Shown one piece after another: positions 1 through 5,298 of a DNA stretch of 5,298 nucleotides; within the stretch, counting starts at the first letter, position 1; each line of letters starts with the position of its first letter. Position numbers and translations under genes: made by a program. The stretch is from Deltaproteobacteria bacterium (GTDB lineage: Bacteria > Desulfobacterota > Dissulfuribacteria > Dissulfuribacterales > UBA3076), in contig JAUWHV010000087.1 of assembly GCA_030605675.1 (NCBI GenBank), positions 1-5,298 of the forward strand, written 5' to 3'. The notes beneath the pieces are model-generated. The model searched no databases. It saw nothing but the letters and a program-made list of their open reading frames with translations, and was not told the DNA's origin.

Positions 1-753
1 CAGTCCCAACTCACCTCTTTTTTGCTTACGGTCCTTACCCGGCAGGCTCAGACGAAGGGCATAGGAGTCGAAATCAAGTGTGTCGGTCTTTCTGTAATCA
101 TCACTTATGCGATTTAATGTGCCGTTTCTCAATCGCAAACCCACTTCCAAACCACCTGGCTGAGCAAACAGTTTTCCATCCCTGGCCAGGATCTGATAGG
201 TAACCCGCTTTTTTCGGGCGTCCTGAATGTAAACTCCCTTGAAACGGTGACCTTGATCCAGGCTCTCATCGACATATAGGGTGAGCTCGGACGTCGGGCT
301 AAAAAAAACTTTTTCAGGAATTCCACGCGCCAGACTACGTTCAGTCAATTCTATAATAAAATTTCTGGATACTGTTTTTGCCTTTGGAATCACACTGGCT
401 GACAAAAAAAAGCTGACCAGACATGCTGTTACTGAAACCATGATCACAGGTATTATAAGTTTTTTAAGACCTGCACCACACGCAAAAAGTGCGAGCATCT
501 CACTGTCCCTGGAAAGACGCAAAAATCCCAGAAGTACACCTAACATCGTGGCCATAGGCAGCACAAATGCCCAAAATGTTGGAAGCATCAAAATTGCAAA
601 TTTGCCCAATTCAGTGAATTTTATCCCTGCCCTGAGCAGAGGTTCCAAAAGTGGCAACAGGCTACCCAGCAACAAAAGGACGCTGAGTGCACAAAAGGAA
701 AACAGAAAAGGCAGGGCCATTTCCCTTAAGAGCATTTTAGACAATATAGACAT
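1..753 (-). CDS. lptF: LptF-type LPS export permease, N-terminal 251 codons (3' end outside window)
   Basis: Partial gene of the YjgP/YjgQ (LptF/LptG) family, the inner-membrane permease that with LptG and the ATPase LptB extracts lipopolysaccharide for transport to the outer membrane. Read on the minus strand it is open from ATG at 753 to the window edge. I see three hydrophobic segments at about residues 12-36, 53-79 and 97-121. The cytoplasmic loop LSRDSEMLALFACGAG (80-95) matches the family's RLsaDsEi-AL-A-G block. The periplasmic jelly-roll region from about 125 includes FKGVYIQDAR (171-180) and LDFDSYALRL (226-235), the latter favouring LptF over LptG. The usual length is about 360-400 residues, so the last membrane segments are missing. 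A GGAG at 758-761 lies only 4 nt from the ATG, a short spacing. The next ATG (735) has no ribosome binding site. Two runs of eight A (301-308 and 404-411 on the plus strand) keep the frame. The gene is divergent from purSL. Confidence 0.85.
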   Translation of the reverse strand, partial: MSILSKMLLREMALPFLFSFCALSVLLLLGSLLPLLEPLLRAGIKFTELGKFAILMLPTFWAFVLPMATMLGVLLGFLRLSRDSEMLALFACGAGLKKLIIPVIMVSVTACLVSFFLSASVIPKAKTVSRNFIIELTERSLARGIPEKVFFSPTSELTLYVDESLDQGHRFKGVYIQDARKKRVTYQILARDGKLFAQPGGLEVGLRLRNGTLNRISDDYRKTDTLDFDSYALRLSLPGKDRKQKRGELGL

Positions 754-770
754 AGGGCTCCACAAGAGGA

Positions 771-806
771 AATTGAGGGATTGAGGAATTGAGGAATTGA
801 GGAATT
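771..806. repeat. AATTGAGG octamer tandem array, copy 1
   Basis: About 4.5 tandem copies of the 8-bp unit AATTGAGG, with one deviating base at 779 (G for A). The array lies 17 bp upstream of the lptF ATG. Read in the direction of lptF transcription it is a CCTCAATT array. The same unit recurs at 1023-1054, 4853-4901 and 4995-5031, always between genes. Confidence 0.9.
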
Positions 807-1022
807 AAAATCAATATCAGGCATCCTTCACGACAAGTCAAAAGTAGTTTACACTTTGTTGATCTTGTATTTTGGCAGTGAAATTGGGAAAAACAAAAAG
901 ATGTAGATGCGTTACCTAATTTCAAATTTCGAGTTTCCTGTTTCGACAATGGCATTTAATTCGATAATACACGCTTTTTCGAAAAAAGTTTAAACCGGTG
1001 AATGAGTATGCCCAATATCATA
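807..1022. other. AT-rich non-coding spacer between inverted octamer arrays
   Basis: I see no gene here. The spacer holds the candidate lptF promoter, a loosely periodic TTTCRA-rich stretch (about 919-946), a perfect 12-bp palindrome of five T, CG and five A (975-986) and GTTTAAAC (988-995). The only open frame across it is a minus-strand one (737-955) that overlaps the lptF start, runs through the octamer array and has no recognisable protein features. No convincing promoter for purSL is visible. GATAAT at 963-968 is a fair -10 but lacks a good -35. Confidence 0.6.
813..841 (-). promoter_or_regulatory. candidate sigma70-type promoter for lptF
   Basis: On the minus strand TTGACT (836-841; 5 of 6 consensus bases) is followed after 17 nt by GATATT (813-818; 4 of 6). 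Transcription would begin near 806, so the roughly 50-nt leader would carry the octamer repeat array just before the lptF start. The region is AT-rich, so a chance match is possible. No operator is recognised. Confidence 0.35.
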
Positions 1023-1054
1023 CCTTCAATTCCTCAATTCGCAATTCTTCAATT
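1023..1054. repeat. octamer array, copy 2 (degenerate, opposite orientation)
   Basis: A degenerate array of CAATTCCT-like units: CTTCAATTCCTCAATTC, then CAATTCTTCAATT. It is the reverse complement of the array at 771-806, so the two arrays form an imperfect inverted pair about 216 bp apart. It precedes purSL in the CCTCAATT orientation, as the other arrays do before lptF and before the transporter. Confidence 0.8.
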
Positions 1055-1103
1055 ACAATCAATCTTGCTCTAACGGGAAAGATGGGATAAACAAGAAACA
1101 ATA

Positions 1104-1148
1104 CTACACGACACCAATTGCAATCTGTGCTTTGCAGATGTCGTGTAG
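1104..1148 (+). repeat. stem-loop 1 of the purSL leader
   Basis: A perfect 10-bp inverted repeat, CTACACGACA (1104-1113) with TGTCGTGTAG (1139-1148). Inside it ATCTG (1123-1127) can pair with CAGAT (1135-1139) around a 7-nt loop, leaving an asymmetric bulge on the left; the two stems compete for T1139. No T-run follows, so it is not a standard terminator. Confidence 0.7.
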
Positions 1149-1150
1149 CC

Positions 1151-1198
1151 TGCGGAGAAAGTAACCCTCCATGGGGTTACAACGCCCGTTTTACCGCA
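1151..1198 (+). repeat. stem-loop 2 of the purSL leader
   Basis: GTAACCC (1161-1167) pairs perfectly with GGGTTAC (1174-1180) around a 6-nt loop. An outer stem can form between TGCGG (1151-1155) plus GAAA (1157-1160) and TTTT (1189-1192) plus CCGCA (1194-1198), with one A-A mismatch, one G-U pair and an 8-nt bulge (1181-1188). It begins 2 nt after stem-loop 1. Confidence 0.6.
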
Positions 1199-1210
1199 AG
1201 CCACCGAACT

Positions 1211-1319
1211 GTAAGCGTTCACAGGGTGCTGCAGATGCGAGGCGGAGGGTACGCAGACGTACTCCCTGTACTTCAAGTGCCCGACAACAAAGCAGATGCG
1301 GTGCCCTGTGAACGCTTAC
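1211..1319 (+). repeat. stem-loop 3: 109-bp palindromic element with 22-bp arms
   Basis: The arms at 1211-1232 and 1298-1319 pair over 22 positions. The outer 16, GTAAGCGTTCACAGGG against CCCTGTGAACGCTTAC, are perfect. The inner 6 include three G-U pairs as RNA. The 65-nt interior holds a small hairpin, GTACG (1249-1253) with CGTAC (1258-1262) around a 4-nt loop. The 9-mer GCAGATGCG is directly repeated at 1231-1239 and 1292-1300, at both arm/loop junctions. The layout suggests a REP- or MITE-like dispersed element or a structured RNA. From memory, similar elements occur in deltaproteobacterial genomes, but I could not check. There is no transposase and no obvious target-site duplication. Confidence 0.8.
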
Positions 1320-1320
1320 C

Positions 1321-1324
1321 GGAG
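1321..1324 (+). promoter_or_regulatory. ribosome binding site of purSL
   Basis: GGAG, 5 nt before the ATG at 1330, fixes the purSL start. It begins one base after the right arm of stem-loop 3, so folding of that stem lies directly against the ribosome-loading site. Confidence 0.75.
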
Positions 1325-1329
1325 AAAAT

Positions 1330-4300
1330 ATGCCCCATCGTATAGAAGTTGCATTAAAACGTCATCTTCAAGACCCGCAAGGTCTTAAGACCGCCCGGCA
1401 GTGTCGCGAGGACCTCAAGCTGGCGGTCTCCGGCATCAGAACCATCAAGGTCTATCTTATCGATACCGACCTTTCAGAGGAACAACTAAGGGCAGTTGCA
1501 GAAGGTCCTTTTTCTGACCCGGTGATCCAGGTAGCGGCAATAAATCGCCCTCTGGCCCTGGAACTGGCCAAGAAACGTGATTTCTCCTGGGATTGGCTGA
1601 TAGAAGTCGGTTTCAGACCAGGAGTCACGGACAATGAAGGTCGTACTGCAAGAGAGGCCCTTGAGTTGGTTCTCGGTCGCAAACTGGGATTGAACCAAGG
1701 AGTGTACACCTCTACTCAGTACTGTATTAAGGGAGAGCTTACCTGCGATCAGGTAAAAAAGCTGGCAAAAGGGCTTCTTGCAAATGATCTGATACAGAGG
1801 ACCACTATAGTCTCAAGGGATACGCTTGGTGAGGTTTGGTCTGAAAAACAGAGTCCTTTTCATGCGGTTCCCAAGGTTAGAGACAAGGCTTCAGTAGAAG
1901 TAAAGGAGATAGATCTCTCTGTGCTAACGGATGAGGAGCTGGTAGCCATGTCAAAAGACAGGGTATTGGCACTCAATCTCAAGGAGATGAAACAGATAAG
2001 GGAGTATGTCCAAAGGCCTGATGTGCAGGAAGAAAGGGCCAAAGTCGGGCTTACGGGACGACTTACTGATGTTGAACTTGAGGCCCTTGCCCAGACCTGG
2101 TCCGAACACTGCAAACACAAGATCTTTAACTCCATCATTAATTACAGGAATGAGGAAGGGGAAGAGACAGTAGTTGAGAGCCTTTTTGATACTTATATCC
2201 AGGGAGGGACCAGGGAGATCCGCAAAAGGCTGAAATCCAATGACTGGTGTCTTTCCGTATTTAAAGACAATGCCGGTGTGATCCGATTCAACGATCGTTA
2301 TAATGTTGTTTTTAAGGTTGAGACCCATAACAGCCCTTCGGCCCTTGATCCATATGGCGGTGCCCTTACAGGGATCGTAGGGGTGAACAGGGACCCGTTT
2401 GGGACTGGAATGGGGGCAAAGCTGATATTCAACACCAATATATTTTGCTTTGGGCCTCCGGATTACGACATGCCCCTTCCCAAAGGACTGCTTCACCCCA
2501 AACGCATATTCGAAGGCGTACGAGAAGGCGTTGAACACGGGGGTAACCAGAGTGGTATCCCCACTGTGAACGGGTCTATCCTCTTCGACGAGCGTTACCT
2601 GGGTAAACCCCTTGTCTTCTGCGGCACAGGAGGCATCATGCCAAAGGTGATTTGCAATAGGCCCGGCCAAGATAAAAATGCCCGCCCGGGAGACGCCGTA
2701 GTCATGTGCGGCGGCCGTATAGGAAAGGATGGGATCCACGGGGCAACCTTCTCCTCCGAGGAGCTGCATGAGGGCTCCCCGGCTACGGCAGTGCAGATAG
2801 GAGATCCAATAACGCAGAAGAAGATGACAGACTTTCTCCTGAGGGCACGAGACCTTTGCCTGTACAGTTCCATTACTGACAATGGCGCAGGAGGTCTTTC
2901 GTCCTCTGTGGGTGAGATGGCACAGGAGACAAACGGATTCGAGCTCTATCTTGACCAGGCGCCCTTGAAATATCCAGGGCTTCAGCCATGGGAAATACTG
3001 CTTTCCGAGGCCCAGGAACGGATGACCGTGGCAGTCCCCAAGGAAAAACTGGACGAGTTCATGGACCTTGCAAAGAAGATGGACGTTGAGGCCACGGTTC
3101 TCGGAAATTTCACCGACTCGGGAAAATTCCACTGCCTGTACCAGGGAAAGACTGCGGCATATCTGGACCTGGACTTTGTACATAACGGAGTTCCCAGGCT
3201 TGAACTCACTGCAGTGTGGACTCCCCCTGTGCATGAGGAACCCGAACTGCCTGAACCCGCAGATCTTGGCGCAGAGCTCAAGTCCTTGCTTTCTCGCTAT
3301 AACGTGTGCAGCAAGGAGTATGTAGTCCGCCAGTATGACCATGAGGTCCAAGGAGGGAGCGTAATAAAGCCCCTCACAGGGGCAAAGGACGACGGCCCGA
3401 GCGATGCCGCGGTCTTGAGGCCGGACCTTGAATCCCTTGAAGGCCTGGTGGTAGCCCATGGAATCTGCCCTCGCTACAGCGACATAGACACCTTTCACAT
3501 GGTGTGCTGTGCAGTGGACGAGGCAGTAAGAAACGCCATATCCGTAGGAGGCAGCCTGGACCTTATGGCAGGCCTTGACAACTTCTGCTGGTGCGACCCG
3601 GTCCAGTCAAAAAAGACCCCGGACGGCCATTACAAATTGGCCCAGTTGGTAAGAGCAAACCAGGCCCTGTACCAGATTTGCACTACCTATGGTGTACCAT
3701 GCATTTCAGGCAAGGATAGCATGAAAAACGATGCTGTTATCGGCGGGGTAAAGATATCCATCCCGCCTACCCTGCTATTCTCGGTAGTAAGCCGCATACA
3801 AGATGTGCGTCTTGCAGTGACCATGGATGCAAAACACCCGGGAGACCTGGTCTACGTGCTTGGAGCAACTTATCCTGAGCTTGGTGCTTCTGAATACCAC
3901 GCCAGGTATAATTATATTGGAAACAATGTACCGAAAGTAAGGATGAAAGACGCGCTGACCAGGTACCGTGCCCTTTCAGATGCCATATATCAGGGCATTG
4001 TCTCATCCTGCCATGACTGTTCTGACGGTGGATTGGGAATTTCACTGGCAGAAGTCGCTTTCAGTGGTGACCTGGGTATGGTAATAGACTTAGGTGCTGT
4101 GATTGCCGAAGACGTCGACCGCCTGGACACATTGCTCTTTAGTGAAAGCCAGAGCCGCTTTGTTGTTACCATTAGAAAGGAACATCAACAGTCTTTTGAG
4201 AATACAATGGGAGATACAGGCTGTGCCATGGTAGGCGAGGTGATCGAAAAACCTGCATTGATACTTGAATATTCAGGAAAAATAGTAGTAAATGAGGGCC

Positions 4301-4344
4301 TGAGCTCCTTAAAGGATGCCTGGAAAAGGCCCTTGGCCTGGTAG
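1330..4344 (+). CDS. purSL: phosphoribosylformylglycinamidine synthase, fused PurS-PurL subunit
   Basis: Cytosolic purine-synthesis enzyme that converts FGAR, ATP and ammonia (from glutamine) to FGAM. The 1004 codons lie between the small PurL (about 740) and the large PurL (about 1300). Residues 1-165 form a PurS-like N-terminal domain (HRIEVALKRHLQDPQG at 3-18, then FRPGVTDN). The first AIR-synthase-like half has WSEHCKHK (257-264), ETHNSPSALDPYGGA from 331, GRIGKDGIHG (462-471), VQIGDP (488-493), DNGAGGL (517-523) and SEAQERM (559-565). The second half has DHEVQGGS (670-677), DDGPSDAA (687-694), DEAVRN (730-735), SGKDSMKN (793-800), HDCSDGGL (895-902) and FSESQSRF (937-944). The chain ends at KRPLAW without a glutaminase domain, so a separate PurQ must supply ammonia. 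Usual ETHNHPS reads ETHNSPS here, the second His being Ser335. Start: ATG with GGAG 5 nt upstream and the family's typical N-terminus. Confidence 0.95.
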   Translation: MPHRIEVALKRHLQDPQGLKTARQCREDLKLAVSGIRTIKVYLIDTDLSEEQLRAVAEGPFSDPVIQVAAINRPLALELAKKRDFSWDWLIEVGFRPGVTDNEGRTAREALELVLGRKLGLNQGVYTSTQYCIKGELTCDQVKKLAKGLLANDLIQRTTIVSRDTLGEVWSEKQSPFHAVPKVRDKASVEVKEIDLSVLTDEELVAMSKDRVLALNLKEMKQIREYVQRPDVQEERAKVGLTGRLTDVELEALAQTWSEHCKHKIFNSIINYRNEEGEETVVESLFDTYIQGGTREIRKRLKSNDWCLSVFKDNAGVIRFNDRYNVVFKVETHNSPSALDPYGGALTGIVGVNRDPFGTGMGAKLIFNTNIFCFGPPDYDMPLPKGLLHPKRIFEGVREGVEHGGNQSGIPTVNGSILFDERYLGKPLVFCGTGGIMPKVICNRPGQDKNARPGDAVVMCGGRIGKDGIHGATFSSEELHEGSPATAVQIGDPITQKKMTDFLLRARDLCLYSSITDNGAGGLSSSVGEMAQETNGFELYLDQAPLKYPGLQPWEILLSEAQERMTVAVPKEKLDEFMDLAKKMDVEATVLGNFTDSGKFHCLYQGKTAAYLDLDFVHNGVPRLELTAVWTPPVHEEPELPEPADLGAELKSLLSRYNVCSKEYVVRQYDHEVQGGSVIKPLTGAKDDGPSDAAVLRPDLESLEGLVVAHGICPRYSDIDTFHMVCCAVDEAVRNAISVGGSLDLMAGLDNFCWCDPVQSKKTPDGHYKLAQLVRANQALYQICTTYGVPCISGKDSMKNDAVIGGVKISIPPTLLFSVVSRIQDVRLAVTMDAKHPGDLVYVLGATYPELGASEYHARYNYIGNNVPKVRMKDALTRYRALSDAIYQGIVSSCHDCSDGGLGISLAEVAFSGDLGMVIDLGAVIAEDVDRLDTLLFSESQSRFVVTIRKEHQQSFENTMGDTGCAMVGEVIEKPALILEYSGKIVVNEGLSSLKDAWKRPLAW

Positions 4345-4867
4345 GGATTCAGAGCTTAATCCACAAGTGACGGATCACAAGAAAAATATTCTGTCAGAAG
4401 AGGCATTTCTCATACTTCACTCAGGTGAAATCCCAGAGGTCGCATATTACGGCTCAATCCATTATCTTACCGAAGATCCTGAAGGACCTTTGCTCAATAT
4501 TGAACCGCAAGATCTCATGTCCCTTGAGGAAGCCGTTGTTCAGCGCTACAGGACTATTATACTGAGAGACCTCACGCCTGGAAATCGTGACAGGAAAATT
4601 TACAGGGGGCTGAAAAGATGTGCGGCTAACTGGAAGCGCCTTGTCAACTTTTCCGATATTTCCGATAAAAGAAGTATAAACATTTCTTCTATACGTATGG
4701 AAATAGCTGAGGCATTGAAGGACTTTTTGAGGCAGGAAATTATGGACGTAAGCTCAGGTAAAAGAAAAACCTGCGTAAATTGCTCTTATTCCGTATTGAC
4801 GGAATTGGCATACGGTCTGGGCCTGTCGAAGGATGATCTGCCCGCACGGAAAAAATTGAAGGATTGA
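4316..4867 (+). CDS. conserved-looking small soluble protein of unknown function
   Basis: I do not recognise this family. From ATG 4316 it has 183 codons and overlaps the end of purSL by 29 bp in another frame. A GTG at 4367 (166 codons, 22 bp after the purSL stop) is an alternative start, since the first 17 residues are rich in Pro and Gly and neither start has a good ribosome binding site. There is no signal peptide or membrane segment. Visible features are an acidic N-terminal part (LHSGEIPEVAYYGSIHYL, about 34-51), a basic Arg-rich middle (RDLTPGNRDRKIYRGLKRC, 84-102, then NWKRLVNF) and a late Cys pair CVNC (153-156). The mixed charges and Trp look like a real folded protein. The final residues KKLKD and the stop lie inside an octamer repeat, so the C-terminus may have been reshaped by it. 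It is probably cotranscribed with purSL; a link to purine synthesis is only positional. Confidence 0.75.
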   Translation: MPGKGPWPGRDSELNPQVTDHKKNILSEEAFLILHSGEIPEVAYYGSIHYLTEDPEGPLLNIEPQDLMSLEEAVVQRYRTIILRDLTPGNRDRKIYRGLKRCAANWKRLVNFSDISDKRSINISSIRMEIAEALKDFLRQEIMDVSSGKRKTCVNCSYSVLTELAYGLGLSKDDLPARKKLKD

Positions 4868-4901
4868 GGAAAGTGATAATTGAGGAATTGAGGAATTGAA
4901 G
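4853..4901. repeat. octamer array, copy 3 (AATTGAGG orientation)
   Basis: AATTGAAGGATTGAGG, an 8-nt interruption, then AATTGAGGAATTGAGGAATT (4878-4897) and GAAGG. It begins inside the 3' end of the unknown gene and contains its TGA stop (4865-4867). A single further unit, AAATTGAGA, follows at 4921-4929. Confidence 0.85.
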
Positions 4902-5018
4902 GAACTATTTTTTAATTTAGAAATTGAGAACTTACTAGGATTGAAGGTAATATAGTGATTATAATTCAAAAATTGAGGGTATCGTATTGGTTTTAATTCC
5001 TCAATTCCTCAATTTTTT
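4878..5018. repeat. perfect 20-bp inverted repeat followed by a T-run
   Basis: AATTGAGGAATTGAGGAATT (4878-4897) is the exact reverse complement of 4995-5014, with 97 nt between. Six T (5013-5018) overlap and follow the right arm. It could fold as a weak AT-rich terminator-like structure after the unknown gene, but the loop is long and the stem has low GC. The more cautious reading is two oppositely oriented repeat arrays. Confidence 0.65.
4924..4965 (+). promoter_or_regulatory. candidate promoter of the AI-2E family transporter
   Basis: TTGAGA (4924-4929; 5 of 6 consensus bases) is followed after 18 nt by TAATAT (4948-4953; 4 of 6). A perfect TATAAT at 4960-4965 is an alternative -10, but without a -35 at normal distance. 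It lies between the inverted octamer arrays, so the right array would be part of the transporter's leader. The AT-rich context makes chance matches likely. Confidence 0.3.
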
Positions 5019-5031
5019 AATTCCTCAATTC
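4995..5031. repeat. octamer array, copy 4 (CCTCAATT orientation)
   Basis: AATTCCTCAATTCCTCAATT, four further T/A bases, then AATTCCTCAATTC. It ends 7 nt before the transporter's ATG and fills the position expected for a Shine-Dalgarno sequence. Its strand sense (CCTC) resembles the anti-Shine-Dalgarno rather than the Shine-Dalgarno. Confidence 0.9.
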
Positions 5032-5038
5032 AGAAACT

Positions 5039-5298
5039 ATGAATAACAGCCGCGATAACAACAAATTAGTGACCTTCCTGGCACTGGGGCTTGCAGGGCT
5101 GATCCTGGCCCTGGGGCTGAGGCTCTTTCTGCCCTTTTTTGAACCGATAGCCTGGGCCATTATACTGGCCCTTTTCTTTTACCCGATATACAGATGGATA
5201 AGACGAACTCTTAAGGTATCCGAGGGCCTGGCGTCTCTGGGGATGTGTATTCTTATAATCGCTTTTATTATAATTCCGGTCTTTGCCCTTTTGGGAAG
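5039..5298 (+). CDS. AI-2E family (PerM/YdiK-like) membrane protein, N-terminal 86 codons
   Basis: Start of an AI-2E family transporter-like inner-membrane protein, a family of roughly 350 residues with about seven or eight membrane segments. Its members have varied or unknown substrates, and the autoinducer name does not establish function here. After a short polar start (MNNSRDNNK) there are hydrophobic segments at about 10-33, 37-53 and 64-86. The family's early block is clear: LFLPFFEPIAWAIILALFFY (29-48) then PIYRWI, as in the common pattern of aromatic/Pro residues, WAiilA and yPlY-w. A stop codon lies in frame just upstream (TAA, 5018-5020), so ATG 5039 is the first possible ATG. No Shine-Dalgarno is present, because an octamer array occupies that place. 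The gene runs off the right edge. Confidence 0.85.
   Translation, partial: MNNSRDNNKLVTFLALGLAGLILALGLRLFLPFFEPIAWAIILALFFYPIYRWIRRTLKVSEGLASLGMCILIIAFIIIPVFALLG

Noticed and set aside
301..411. Frameshift in lptF at the A8 homopolymers
   Set aside because: With eight A in each run (301-308 and 404-411), the minus-strand frame continues through family-typical sequence on both sides, so no frameshift is needed.
281..784. 167-codon plus-strand open frame
   Set aside because: Antisense to lptF, whose minus-strand translation shows clear family motifs; its end runs into the octamer repeat and the product is low-complexity, rich in Lys, Arg and Ser.
737..955. 72-codon minus-strand open frame upstream of lptF
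   Set aside because: Overlaps the lptF start and encodes the octamer repeat as a repeated PQF-type string; no ribosome binding site or family resemblance.
1065..1093. TTGCTC-17-TAAACA as a purSL promoter
   Set aside because: Only 3 of 6 consensus bases in each box. The spacing and position (start near 1100, just before stem-loop 1) are attractive, but the match is too weak to list as a feature.
1104..1319. tRNA, integron attC site or CRISPR repeats
   Set aside because: No T-loop consensus or cloverleaf spacing, no attC core pair in the right places, and the repeats are adjacent or inverted without uniform spacers.
1104..1329. Known riboswitch or PurR operator before purSL
   Set aside because: No purine, PRPP or ZTP riboswitch core that I can recognise, and no match to the E. 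coli PurR or Bacillus PurBox consensus.
1070..1345. Open frames on both strands across the stem-loops (1070-1276 minus, 1118-1345 plus)
   Set aside because: They exist because the palindromic DNA lacks stops; products are Cys/Arg-rich without domain features, and the plus-strand frame overruns the purSL start.
1951..3498. 515-codon minus-strand open frame within purSL
   Set aside because: Long but fully antisense to conserved purSL motifs, with no recognisable domain; an antisense shadow of codon bias.
4878..5018. Strong intrinsic terminator after the unknown gene
   Set aside because: The perfect arms and T-run are suggestive, but the 97-nt loop and AT-rich stem are unlike a standard intrinsic terminator; kept only as an inverted repeat.

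Overview
The window reads as a chromosomal segment of a Gram-negative bacterium. A lipopolysaccharide-export permease (LptF) implies an outer membrane. The purine gene is the PurS-PurL fusion that I associate with sulfate-reducing and related deltaproteobacteria (Desulfobacterota). That taxonomic guess rests on protein resemblance recalled from memory. Genes have moderate GC, while the spacers are AT-rich and full of short repeats.

Layout: (1) 1-753, minus strand: the first 251 codons of an LptF-type permease, running off the left edge. (2) 754-1329: a 576-bp divergent intergenic region. It holds an AATTGAGG octamer array next to lptF, an AT-rich spacer with a candidate lptF promoter, a degenerate copy of the octamer array in the opposite orientation, and then about 215 nt of consecutive stem-loops (1104-1319) that stop one base before the purSL ribosome binding site. 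(3) 1330-4344, plus: purSL, the 1004-codon synthetase part of FGAM synthase with a PurS-like N-terminus and no glutaminase domain. (4) 4316-4867, plus: a small soluble protein that I do not recognise, overlapping or directly following purSL. (5) 4853-5031: octamer arrays again, in opposite orientations, including a perfect 20-bp inverted pair around a candidate promoter. (6) 5039-5298, plus: the N-terminal 86 codons of an AI-2E family (PerM/YdiK-like) membrane protein, running off the right edge.

How the parts relate: lptF and purSL are divergently transcribed. purSL and the downstream unknown gene look like one transcription unit. The transporter probably has its own promoter. PurSL needs a PurQ glutaminase encoded elsewhere, because none is in this window. 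No functional tie between lptF, purSL and the transporter is evident.

No mobile-element protein, CRISPR array, tRNA or rRNA is visible. The unusual content lies between the genes. One part is the structured leader upstream of purSL, whose last hairpin has 22-bp arms and looks like a dispersed palindromic element. The other is the octamer repeat family: it always reads CCTCAATT going into a gene start and AATTGAGG leaving a gene end, supplies the last codons and stop of the unknown gene, and occupies the place where the transporter's ribosome binding site should be.
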